NCBI RefSeq assembly: GCF_003666685.1
Contig: NZ_RCIZ01000004.1
Span: 372,001 to 436,000 of the forward strand
Length of the DNA: 64,000 nucleotides
Direction: 5' to 3'
Origin: Mesorhizobium sp. YM1C-6-2
Lineage (GTDB): Bacteria > Pseudomonadota > Alphaproteobacteria > Rhizobiales > Rhizobiaceae
In this document: piece after piece, positions 34,846-42,599 of the stretch
Numbering within the stretch: the first letter of the stretch is position 1
How the letters are laid out: the number at the start of each line of letters is the position of its first letter
The notes under the pieces: model-generated
What the model was told of the DNA's origin: nothing
Databases searched by the model: none
Seen by the model: the letters and a program-made list of their open reading frames with translations, nothing else
Program-made: the position numbers and the translations under genes

Positions 34846-36741
34846 TTGGCCACCCAAACTGTTTCCGGCGATTCCGGATCGACCTTCAGCGCGCTGACGA
34901 GCCTCTGGCCCTATATGTGGCCGCCGGACCGCCGCGACCTGAAGCTGCGCCTGGTCTATGCGACCGTGCTGCTCTTCATCGCCAAGGGCGTGCTGGTGCT
35001 CGTGCCCTATTTCTTCAAATGGGCGACCGATGCGCTGGCCGGCGATGCCACGTCCGCACCGCCGCTGCCCGATTTCCTGCTCGCGCCGGTGATGCTGGTC
35101 ATCGCCTACAATGTGCTGCGGATCACGCAACTCGGCTTCAACCAGTTGCGCGACGCGCTGTTCGCGCGGGTAGGGCAGCATGCGGTGCGCCAGCTTGCCT
35201 ACCGCACCTTCGTCCACATGCACGAGCTGTCGCTGCGCTTCCATCTCGAGCGTCGCACCGGCGGCCTGTCGCGCATCATCGAGCGCGGCACCAAGGGCAT
35301 CGAGACGATCGTGCGCTACACCATGCTCGCAATGGCGCCGACCGTGCTCGAATTTGCGCTGACCGCCGTCATCTTCGCGGTCGCCTATGGCTGGACCTAT
35401 GTCGCCGTCATCGCCGTCACCGTCTGGCTCTATGTCTGGTTCACGGTGAAGGTCAGCGACTGGCGCATCGGCATCCGTCGCGAGATGAACGACAGCGACA
35501 CCGACGCCAACACCAAGGCGATCGACTCGCTGCTCAACTTCGAGACGGTCAAATATTTCAACAACGAGAAGATGGAGGCCGAGCGCTTCGACCGCTCCAT
35601 GGCGCGCTACGAGAAGGCGGCGACCATGACCTGGGTGTCGATCGGCTGGCTGAACTTCGGCCAGGGCCTGATCTTCGGCGTCGGCATGACCGCCATCATG
35701 TGGCTGTCCGCCCGCGAGGTGATGGCGGGCACGCAGACCGTCGGCGATTTCGTCTTCGTCAACGCCATGCTGATGCAGCTTGCCCAGCCGCTCAACTTCA
35801 TCGGCATGATCTACCGCGAGATCCGCCAGGGCCTGACCGACATCGAGAACATGTTCGACCTGCTCGCCATCAGGCGCGAGGTGGTCGACCGGCCGGATGC
35901 AGAGCCGATCGCCGTGACGGACGGTAGGGTCGAGTTCCGCGACGTGCACTTCTCCTACGACCCGGAGCGCCAGATCCTGAAGGGCATCAGCTTCGAGGTG
36001 CCTGCCGGCAAGACGGTCGCCATCGTGGGCCCCTCGGGGGCCGGCAAGTCGACGGTGTCGCGGCTGCTCTTCCGCTTCTACGACGTGGTGTCGGGCAACA
36101 TATTGATCGACGGCCAGGACATACGCGACGTGACGCAGGAGAGCCTGCGCGCCGCGATCGGCATGGTGCCGCAGGACACCGTGCTCTTCAACGACACCAT
36201 CGCCTACAACATACGCTACGGCCGCACGAGCGCCGCGCCCGACGAGGTGAAGCGGGCGGCCGACCTCGCCCAGATCGGCGGCTTCATCGCGCGCCTGCCT
36301 GACGGCTATGAGACGATGGTCGGCGAGCGCGGCCTGAAATTGTCGGGCGGCGAGAAGCAGCGCGTGGCGATCGCCCGCACCATCCTCAAGGCGCCGCCGA
36401 TCCTCATCCTCGACGAGGCGACGTCGGCGCTGGATTCGCACACCGAGCAGGAGATCAAGGCTGCTCTCGATCTTGTGAGCAAGGGCCGAACCACCATCGT
36501 GATCGCCCACCGGCTCTCGACGATCGTGTCGGCGGACGAGATCATCGTGCTCAAGGACGGGCGCATCGTCGAGCGCGGCAAACACGCCCAACTGCTTGCG
36601 GAGCGCGGCCTCTACGCCTCCATGTGGGACCGCCAGCGCGAGGCTTCCGAGGCCGAGGAGCGGCTGCGCATCGCCCGCGAGGAGGACGCCGACGGCGTCA
36701 TCGTGCGCCGCCGGACCCCGGAAGTCGCGCCTGGCGAATAG
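34846..36741 (+). CDS. Atm1/HMT1-type ABC exporter (fused permease and ATPase)
   Basis: A 631-residue half-transporter. The membrane part (residues ~20-330) carries the Atm1-type text LAYRTFVHMHELSLRFHLER and RTGGLSRIIERGTKGIETIV. The ATPase follows: Walker A GPSGAGKST near 394, signature LSGGEKQRVAIAR near 498, and Walker B ILILDEATSALD near 519. Bacterial relatives export glutathione conjugates and metal-glutathione complexes; the mitochondrial Atm1 serves Fe-S protein maturation. It starts with TTG at 34846; the extra residues match the family N-terminus. The Cys-rich ArsR gene upstream fits a metal or thiol stress role. Confidence 0.92.
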   Translation: MATQTVSGDSGSTFSALTSLWPYMWPPDRRDLKLRLVYATVLLFIAKGVLVLVPYFFKWATDALAGDATSAPPLPDFLLAPVMLVIAYNVLRITQLGFNQLRDALFARVGQHAVRQLAYRTFVHMHELSLRFHLERRTGGLSRIIERGTKGIETIVRYTMLAMAPTVLEFALTAVIFAVAYGWTYVAVIAVTVWLYVWFTVKVSDWRIGIRREMNDSDTDANTKAIDSLLNFETVKYFNNEKMEAERFDRSMARYEKAATMTWVSIGWLNFGQGLIFGVGMTAIMWLSAREVMAGTQTVGDFVFVNAMLMQLAQPLNFIGMIYREIRQGLTDIENMFDLLAIRREVVDRPDAEPIAVTDGRVEFRDVHFSYDPERQILKGISFEVPAGKTVAIVGPSGAGKSTVSRLLFRFYDVVSGNILIDGQDIRDVTQESLRAAIGMVPQDTVLFNDTIAYNIRYGRTSAAPDEVKRAADLAQIGGFIARLPDGYETMVGERGLKLSGGEKQRVAIARTILKAPPILILDEATSALDSHTEQEIKAALDLVSKGRTTIVIAHRLSTIVSADEIIVLKDGRIVERGKHAQLLAERGLYASMWDRQREASEAEERLRIAREEDADGVIVRRRTPEVAPGE

Positions 36742-36842
36742 CGTTTCCGGGACCAATGTCGCGTTGCGGGGGGTAGTGGTTTCCGCTAATCAGGCGCGCA
36801 AGCCGAAACGGAGCGCGCCGGCGGGCGCGATGCACCCCAGCG

Positions 36843-37541
36843 ATGAGCCTCGTCGACACCGTCAGGAACGCCTTCGTTCCGGTTCACAAGGAGGGCTATC
36901 CCTTCATCGGCGCCTTCGCCGTGGTGACGCTGCTTGCCGGCCTGTTTTCGACCAACCTGTTCTGGATCTGCCTCATCCTGACCGGGTGGTGCGCCTATTT
37001 CTTCCGCGATCCGGTGCGCGTCACGCCGACCGACGACCGGCTGGTCATCAGCCCCGCCGACGGCGTCGTCTCGTCCGTCGGCCCCGGCATCCCGCCGCGC
37101 GAACTCGGCCTCGGCGCCGGTGAAATGACCCGCATATCGGTTTTCATGAACGTCTTCTCCTGCCATGTGAACCGCGCGCCGGTGCGTGGGCGGATCACCA
37201 AGATCGAGCATCGCCCCGGCAAATTCCTCAACGCCGAGCTCGACAAGGCGAGCGAGGAGAACGAGCGCAACGGCGTCGTCATCGACAGCCCCAACGGCAC
37301 CGTCGCCGCGGTGCAGGTGGCCGGGCTGGTGGCGCGCCGCATCGTCTGCTGGGCGGAGGCCGGCGGCAACATCGCCGTTGGCGAGCGTTTCGGTCTCATC
37401 CGTTTCGGCTCGCGCGTCGACGTCTTCCTGCCGGCCACCGCCACGCCGCGCGTTGCCGTCGGCCAGACGGCCGTCGCCGGCGAGACGGTGATCGCCGAAT
37501 TCGGCGGCCCCGCCGCGACGCCGCTGGTGCGCATCGACTGA
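36843..37541 (+). CDS. psd: Phosphatidylserine decarboxylase
   Basis: A 232-residue short-form (Sinorhizobium-type) Psd, which converts phosphatidylserine to phosphatidylethanolamine at the membrane. N-terminal hydrophobic segments are followed by [26 protein letters not shown] and the self-cleavage site in [13 protein letters not shown], where Ser190 should become the pyruvoyl group. Its stop codon shares one base with the pssA start (TGATG), so the two steps of PE synthesis are coupled in translation. Confidence 0.95.
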   Translation: MSLVDTVRNAFVPVHKEGYPFIGAFAVVTLLAGLFSTNLFWICLILTGWCAYFFRDPVRVTPTDDRLVISPADGVVSSVGPGIPPRELGLGAGEMTRISVFMNVFSCHVNRAPVRGRITKIEHRPGKFLNAELDKASEENERNGVVIDSPNGTVAAVQVAGLVARRIVCWAEAGGNIAVGERFGLIRFGSRVDVFLPATATPRVAVGQTAVAGETVIAEFGGPAATPLVRID

Positions 37542-38401
37542 TGGTGTTCCGACCGTTTCCTCCGCACGGCCGGGGTGGACCGCGCATCCGCGAGATCCCG
37601 CTGCGCATGGTGCTGCCCAACCTGATCACCGTGCTGGCGATCTGCGCTGGCCTGTCCGGCATCCGTTTCGCCTTCGAGGGGCGCTTCGAGACGGCGGTCG
37701 CCATGGTGCTCTTCGCCGCCTTCCTCGACGGCATAGACGGGCGGCTGGCGCGCATGATGAAGGCGACGTCGAAATTCGGCGCGCAGATGGATTCGCTGGC
37801 CGACATCGTGAACTTCGGCGTCGCGCCGGCGCTGGTGCTCTATGCCTTCCTGCTCGACCGAGCCGGTTCGCCGGGCTGGATCGCGGCGCTGCTCTTCGCC
37901 ATCGCCTGCGGCCTGAGGCTGGCGCGCTTCAACGTGCTCGACGAGGATCTCGAGCGGCCCGCCTGGCAGGAGGAATATTTCGTCGGCGTGCCGGCGCCGG
38001 CCGGCGCCGTGCTGGTGCTGCTGCCGGTCTATCTCGCCTTCATAGGCGTCTACCAGCCGGACCGCATCACCGCCTTCGCCGCCAGCGCCTTCACCGTGCT
38101 CGCGGCCTTCCTGCTGGTCAGCCGGCTGCCGGTCTATTCGGGCAAGAAGCTGAGGGTGCGGCGCGATCGCGTCATGCCGCTCATCCTCGCCGTCGCTCTG
38201 CTGCTCCTTCTGCTGTTCAGCTATCCCTGGCACACGCTGTCGGCCGGCATCATCGCCTACCTGCTCTTCCTGCCGCTGTCGGCACGCGCCTATGCCAAGC
38301 GCGCCCAGGTCGAGGAAGCGAAGCCGGCGGAAGAAAAGGCCGCTGACGCGGAAGCGGGCGTCGACATCGAGACCGACGAAAGCGCGGAGCCGAAAGCCTA
38401 G
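37541..38401 (+). CDS. pssA: CDP-diacylglycerol-serine O-phosphatidyltransferase
   Basis: A 286-residue membrane enzyme that makes phosphatidylserine from CDP-diacylglycerol and serine, feeding Psd. The CDP-alcohol phosphotransferase motif is clear near residues 66-90: DGRLARMMKATSKFGAQMDS followed by LAD. About eight membrane helices follow; the tail is acidic (Glu/Ala/Asp-rich). The start overlaps the psd stop by one base. The TAG stop codon is supplied by the left end of a repeat element, so the acidic tail may have been altered by that insertion. Confidence 0.95.
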   Translation: MVFRPFPPHGRGGPRIREIPLRMVLPNLITVLAICAGLSGIRFAFEGRFETAVAMVLFAAFLDGIDGRLARMMKATSKFGAQMDSLADIVNFGVAPALVLYAFLLDRAGSPGWIAALLFAIACGLRLARFNVLDEDLERPAWQEEYFVGVPAPAGAVLVLLPVYLAFIGVYQPDRITAFAASAFTVLAAFLLVSRLPVYSGKKLRVRRDRVMPLILAVALLLLLLFSYPWHTLSAGIIAYLLFLPLSARAYAKRAQVEEAKPAEEKAADAEAGVDIETDESAEPKA

Positions 38402-38501
38402 AGCGTTTCCGACTTTCTCCGAAAAGCGCGGAACCGCTCTATTTGTTTTTACGCAATTCCGGACGCAAAACCGCTGCGCACTTTTGCTGGAATTGCTCTA
38501 G
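38398..38501. repeat. 104-bp palindromic intergenic repeat between pssA and the acyltransferase gene
   Basis: Ends are CTAGAGC (38398-38404) and GCTCTAG (38495-38501). Internally there are two hairpins: one from GAGCG to CGCTC in the left half (about 38401-38440), and GCAATTCC (about 38454-38461) with GGAATTGC (about 38489-38496) in the right half. Sequence of this style is a recurrent Rhizobiales intergenic repeat (recalled, not searched). Its two ends provide the stop codons of both convergent flanking genes. Confidence 0.8.
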
Positions 38502-40729
38502 GCCGCCAGCCCGAGCCCGAGACTCTCCATCGCCATCCGGCGCGCCGACACATAGTCAGTCTTGCCTGACCCCAGCATCGGGATCTCCTTAACCTTGACG
38601 ATGCCGTCCGGCACCATGATCTCGGCGGCGCCGGCCTGCTTGCCGTGGCGGCGCAGCGCCTCGGCGTCGGCGTCGTCGGCGGTGGTGACCAGCACGATGC
38701 GCTCGCCGCGCCGCTTGTCGGGCACTGACACGGCGGCGTGATTGCCCTCCGGCCACAGTGCCTTCACCAGCATCTCGACCGCGCCGAGCGAGATCATCTC
38801 GCCGGCGATCTTGGCGAAACGTTTGGCCCGCCCCGATATCGTGACGAAGCCTTCGCGGTCGACCGAGATGATGTCGCCGGTGTCGAGCCATTCGCCGTCG
38901 AGCGGCTGCAGCTCGCCCGGCCGGTCCGCCGTCATGTAGCCGCGCATCAGGTTCGGCCCCGACAGAAACAGCCTGCCGCCTTCGGAAATGCCTTCGACCG
39001 ACTCGATGCGCATGCGCATGCCCGGCAGCATGCGGCCCACCGTGCCGTCTCGGTTGTGCGAGGCGGTGTTGACCGCCACGACGGGCGCGGCCTCGGTCAG
39101 GCCGTAGCCCTCGACGATCTCCGCGCCGAAACGTTCGCGCCAGGTCCTGCGGGTGTCCGGCCGTACCGCCTCAGCGCCGGCGACGACGAAGCGCAGGCTC
39201 GAGAAGTCGCCGTCCTTGGCCGTGCGCGCATAGGCCGCCAGGAAAGTGTCGGTGCCGAACATGACGGTCGGCCGGAACTTGCGCGCGATCTCCGGGATGA
39301 TCTTGTAGTGCAGCGGGGAGGGGTAGAGGAACAGCGGCACGCCGTTGACGAGCGGCAGCACCGTGCCACCGGTGAGCCCGAAGGAATGGAAGACCGGCAG
39401 CACGTTGAGCAGCCTGTCGGTTGGCGAGAAGGTGATGCGCGCCCCGGCCTGCGCGACATTGGCGAGCAGGCTCCTGCTCGACAGCACGACCGCCTTGGGC
39501 TGGCCCTCCGAGCCCGAGGTGAACAGGATGACCGCAGGCTTCTCCGCATTCTGCCTGGCCAGCGGGATGCGCCAGAGAAGCGCTGCCGAAAGCTTCTCCA
39601 ATGCGCCGACGCTGGAGCGTATGTCCTCCAGCCAGACGAGTTTCGCGCCGTCCCTTTCGAGCGCTTCGACAACATCGCCGATTCCTGCCTTCTCGACGAA
39701 GGCTTTCGAGGAGACGACGGTCCGGATCGCCGCGGCCTTCGCGGCAGCCGTCACGCTTGCCGGGCCGGCGGTGTAGTTCATCATCGCAGCGATGCGGCCC
39801 CCCGAAGAGAGCCCGAGCAGCGCCAGCACCACGCCGTTGGCGTTGGGCAACAGCACTCCGACCGCCTCGCCGGGCCTGCTTGTCGCCGCGAAGCGGCGGC
39901 CGAGCACGCGCGCGCCGGTGAGCAGCTTCCGGTAGCTCAGCGCGCCGGTTACCACGTCCTCGACGATCGGTATCGACGCGCCGAACTGGCCGGCGGCGTC
40001 GCGCACGGCCTGGAACAGGCTGCGGTCGACATCGGCGCCCGCCAGCCGCGCTTCGGCCATGCGGTCGAACAGCGCGTTCGACGCGGTGGTCTTCGACGGG
40101 CCGCCGGCGCGCTCGATCAGTTCGGCGATCGTCATCGGGGGCAGCGCGACGATCGACAGCTTCCTGAACCAGCGGCGCGGCGCGCGCTGCTTCGGCGTCA
40201 GCGAGGAGGGCAGGAAGCGCCCGCCGGCGACGAAGACCGGCACGACCTTCGCATCGGCCTGCACGGCGATGCGGGCAAGCGCCCGGAACAGCCGGAAGGA
40301 TTTGGTGTCCGGCTCGACATCGTCGGGCAGGTAGACGGCGAGCCGCCCCTTGCCCTTGAGCACCCGCACCAGCCGCCGGCTGACGAAGACATGCTTGGCG
40401 TTGAAGGTGATGGTGCGCGCAAGCTCGCGCCACGGCTCCAGCCACATCGACTTCGACGACGTCTCGTCGAGTATGTGCAGCGTCTGTTCCGGCAGCAGCG
40501 ACAGCATCAGCGCCGGGTCGAGCTTGGACTGGTGCCAGACGGCGTAGATGACCGGCGCGTCGGCCTTGCCGGCCGTCTTGATTCGCGAATCGCCGATGCG
40601 GTGGATGAGCTTGAACGGCACGTAGAGGAACGCCTGCCGGAAGCCGACGCCGAGCCGGAATGCCTCGATCGCGGCGAGCGCCAGCCAGGTGGCGAGCAGG
40701 CCGAGCAGGATCGCTCCGGACAGGATCAT
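38498..40729 (-). CDS. Bifunctional acyltransferase / AMP-binding acyl-ACP synthetase-like protein
   Basis: A 743-residue protein with the domain order of Aas (2-acyl-glycerophosphoethanolamine acyltransferase/acyl-ACP synthetase). The N-terminal part has a membrane helix and HQSKLD at residues 66-71, an HX4D acyltransferase motif. The rest is an ANL adenylating enzyme: ILFTSGSEGQPKAVVLSSRS (P-loop), EGYGLTEAAPVVAVN, and WLDTGDIISVDREGFVTISG with GRAKRFAKIAGEMIS. It probably re-acylates lysophospholipids or activates fatty acids, consistent with the neighbouring psd-pssA genes. Confidence 0.9.
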   Translation of the reverse strand: MILSGAILLGLLATWLALAAIEAFRLGVGFRQAFLYVPFKLIHRIGDSRIKTAGKADAPVIYAVWHQSKLDPALMLSLLPEQTLHILDETSSKSMWLEPWRELARTITFNAKHVFVSRRLVRVLKGKGRLAVYLPDDVEPDTKSFRLFRALARIAVQADAKVVPVFVAGGRFLPSSLTPKQRAPRRWFRKLSIVALPPMTIAELIERAGGPSKTTASNALFDRMAEARLAGADVDRSLFQAVRDAAGQFGASIPIVEDVVTGALSYRKLLTGARVLGRRFAATSRPGEAVGVLLPNANGVVLALLGLSSGGRIAAMMNYTAGPASVTAAAKAAAIRTVVSSKAFVEKAGIGDVVEALERDGAKLVWLEDIRSSVGALEKLSAALLWRIPLARQNAEKPAVILFTSGSEGQPKAVVLSSRSLLANVAQAGARITFSPTDRLLNVLPVFHSFGLTGGTVLPLVNGVPLFLYPSPLHYKIIPEIARKFRPTVMFGTDTFLAAYARTAKDGDFSSLRFVVAGAEAVRPDTRRTWRERFGAEIVEGYGLTEAAPVVAVNTASHNRDGTVGRMLPGMRMRIESVEGISEGGRLFLSGPNLMRGYMTADRPGELQPLDGEWLDTGDIISVDREGFVTISGRAKRFAKIAGEMISLGAVEMLVKALWPEGNHAAVSVPDKRRGERIVLVTTADDADAEALRRHGKQAGAAEIMVPDGIVKVKEIPMLGSGKTDYVSARRMAMESLGLGLAA

Positions 40730-40896
40730 GCCGCGTCTCCCTATCCTCGCGCGGCTCTTGGCGGCCGCGTCGGCCTGAACGTAGCGGAACGAGAACGCAC
40801 GTCAATTGCGTGATTTCACGGCGCGATATGGCCCATGTTTCCGCGCAGCCGGTTAGTGCCTATATGTGTGGCCGTATCGGACAGGGAGAGATTTTC

Positions 40897-41424
40897 ATGG
40901 ATTCCGCCACGCTGAAGGCCATGCAGGCGCCGCTGAAGGACGCCTACCGCAACGACGCCGGACAGGCGCTGATCACGCTGCGCGCCAGGGGTTCGATCGA
41001 CGACCAGAAGATCGCCTGCAAGGTCGAGACCGGCCGCGCCATCGCCGAAGCGGGGCTGCATCCGGCGACCGGCGGCAGCGGCATGGAGCTCTGCTCCGGC
41101 GACATGCTGCTCGAGGCGCTGGTCGCCTGTGCGGGCGTGACCTTGAAGGCGGTGGCGACCGCGCTGGAGTTCCGGCTGGACGGCGCCAGGGTCGAAGCCG
41201 AGGGCGACCTCGATTTCCGCGGCACGCTCGGCGTCTCGAAGGAAGCGCCGGTCGGTTTTCGCGCCATCCGGCTCAACTTCGATCTCGATACGGACGAGCC
41301 GCAGGACCGCATCGATTCGCTGATCAAGCTCACCGAGCGCTACTGCGTCGTCTTCCAGACCCTCAACACGCGGCCCGAACTGTCGGTGGCCGTCGATGCC
41401 GAGCGGCCGGTGGCCAAGCTCTGA
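40897..41424 (+). CDS. OsmC-family thiol peroxidase-like protein
   Basis: A 175-residue OsmC-fold protein. The reactive cysteine pair is Cys78 (in MLLEALVACAGVTLKAVATA) and Cys150 (in KLTERYCVVFQTLNT), with an extra Cys66. Family members detoxify organic hydroperoxides; the family also includes proteins of unknown activity. ACAGGGAGAG precedes the ATG, and the in-frame extension back to 40660 is not supported. A long terminator hairpin follows. Confidence 0.88.
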   Translation: MDSATLKAMQAPLKDAYRNDAGQALITLRARGSIDDQKIACKVETGRAIAEAGLHPATGGSGMELCSGDMLLEALVACAGVTLKAVATALEFRLDGARVEAEGDLDFRGTLGVSKEAPVGFRAIRLNFDLDTDEPQDRIDSLIKLTERYCVVFQTLNTRPELSVAVDAERPVAKL

Positions 41425-41455
41425 AGCGGCATCCTTCAGATCTCGGCGGCATCGC

Positions 41456-41499
41456 AGCTCAAAAGAAAGGCGCCACCGGGGCGCCTTTTCTTTTGAGCT
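41456..41499. terminator. Long bidirectional terminator
   Basis: AGCTCAAAAGAAAGGCGCC (41456-41474) pairs with GGCGCCTTTTCTTTTGAGCT (41480-41499) with one bulge and a 5-base loop. The AT-rich stem arms give T-rich tracts on both strands, fitting the convergent OsmC and porin genes. Confidence 0.9.
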
Positions 41500-41509
41500 T
41501 CCGGAGTCG

Positions 41510-42349
41510 TCAGAACGTCGTAGCCACCCGCAGGAAGGGCCCGTGCAGCAACGGGTCCTCGTCGGCGCTGAGCGTATACCCCTGGTCCGAAACCGCCGTT
41601 CCCTCCCTCAGGTTCCACCACTGCTGGAGCCTGTAGCCAGCCGTGAAGGTCCAGGTGTCGTTGGCATGCCAAGACAGGCCGGCGAGGCCTTCCAGGTTGT
41701 AGATCGTACGGGAACTGTCCGTCCTTACGTCGTTGGCTTGGGTCTCGATGTCGAAGCTGCCGAACAGGATGGAGCCGGATGCTTCGGCGACAAAACCGAA
41801 CTGGGAGCTTCCGAGCATCGTCTCCGACTGGAAGCCGACGCGCGGACCGAACGCCCAGCCCTCGGCCTTGTAGGTGATGGGGCCAAAGAAATCCTCATAA
41901 CTGAGTTCGTCCCTCGAATGGAGGGCGCGAATGCCGAACAGGAAGCGCGTCAGCGGGTTGCCGTTGAAATGGTAGCCGGCATCGAGATCGATTGTCTGGA
42001 AATCCAGGTCCGATGTGAACCGGACGTCGCCGGCTTCTTCGTCGAAGCCCCTGCCGCTGATCTCGTCCAGCCAGGTGCCGGTTGCCGTGATCTGCCAGTC
42101 CCAGGTGGGATTGAGGAACCGCCGATAGGTGATCGCCGCGTAGAACCCGTCCTGATTGTCGAAATCGCCGAACTTGTCCGCGCCCGTTTCGCTGAGGTCG
42201 CCCTCCATCCAGATCGGCCCGCCCTCGATCGACAGATAGTTGAGCGGGCTCACCTCCGGCGGAGGCATGACCGGCATGTCGGCTGCATTGGCTGCCGGTG
42301 CCGCCCCTATCAGCGGCAGCACGAACAATGACTTGGATTTCAAGGACAT
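41510..42349 (-). CDS. Outer-membrane beta-barrel protein (porin-like)
   Basis: A 279-residue protein with a signal peptide (MSLKSKSLFVLPLIGAAPAA, cleavage after ANA) and alternating amphipathic strands ending in a C-terminal Phe (FLRVATTF), the classical outer-membrane insertion signal. Repeated aromatic strand ends (YLSIEGGPIWMEGDL, WAFGPRVGFQSETML, WTFTAGYRLQQWWNLREG) resemble the Lpg1974-like pore-forming outer-membrane group. Expected to be a barrel of about 12 strands. Substrate unknown. Confidence 0.78.
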   Translation of the reverse strand: MSLKSKSLFVLPLIGAAPAANAADMPVMPPPEVSPLNYLSIEGGPIWMEGDLSETGADKFGDFDNQDGFYAAITYRRFLNPTWDWQITATGTWLDEISGRGFDEEAGDVRFTSDLDFQTIDLDAGYHFNGNPLTRFLFGIRALHSRDELSYEDFFGPITYKAEGWAFGPRVGFQSETMLGSSQFGFVAEASGSILFGSFDIETQANDVRTDSSRTIYNLEGLAGLSWHANDTWTFTAGYRLQQWWNLREGTAVSDQGYTLSADEDPLLHGPFLRVATTF

Positions 42350-42599
42350 CCGATAGACCCCGCAGTATCAGTATCGAACCCACCGCAGAAATGGGGTGCA
42401 ATGTGCTTGGTTTTTCGACCCCGCGCAAGCATGCCGGACATTTCTTCATCTATTGTTGCCGAACAGCCATACTTCCGCGGTGAACCATAGTTCTCGCCAA
42501 GCAACGCGACCCTGGGCCGCGCCGAACTTGCTCGGGCGGTTTGCGGCCCTTCATGGATGCTGTAGTAACGGACATCTTCCAGGATCCGGGCCGCGCCAC

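Noticed and set aside
34747..36756. Long minus-strand frame across the ABC exporter
   Set aside because: Antisense of a strongly conserved ABC transporter; no motif in the His/Asp/Arg-rich translation.
40775..40800. GGAAC near 40780 considered as another EcfG promoter
   Set aside because: No CGTT occurs at 16 or 17 bases downstream.
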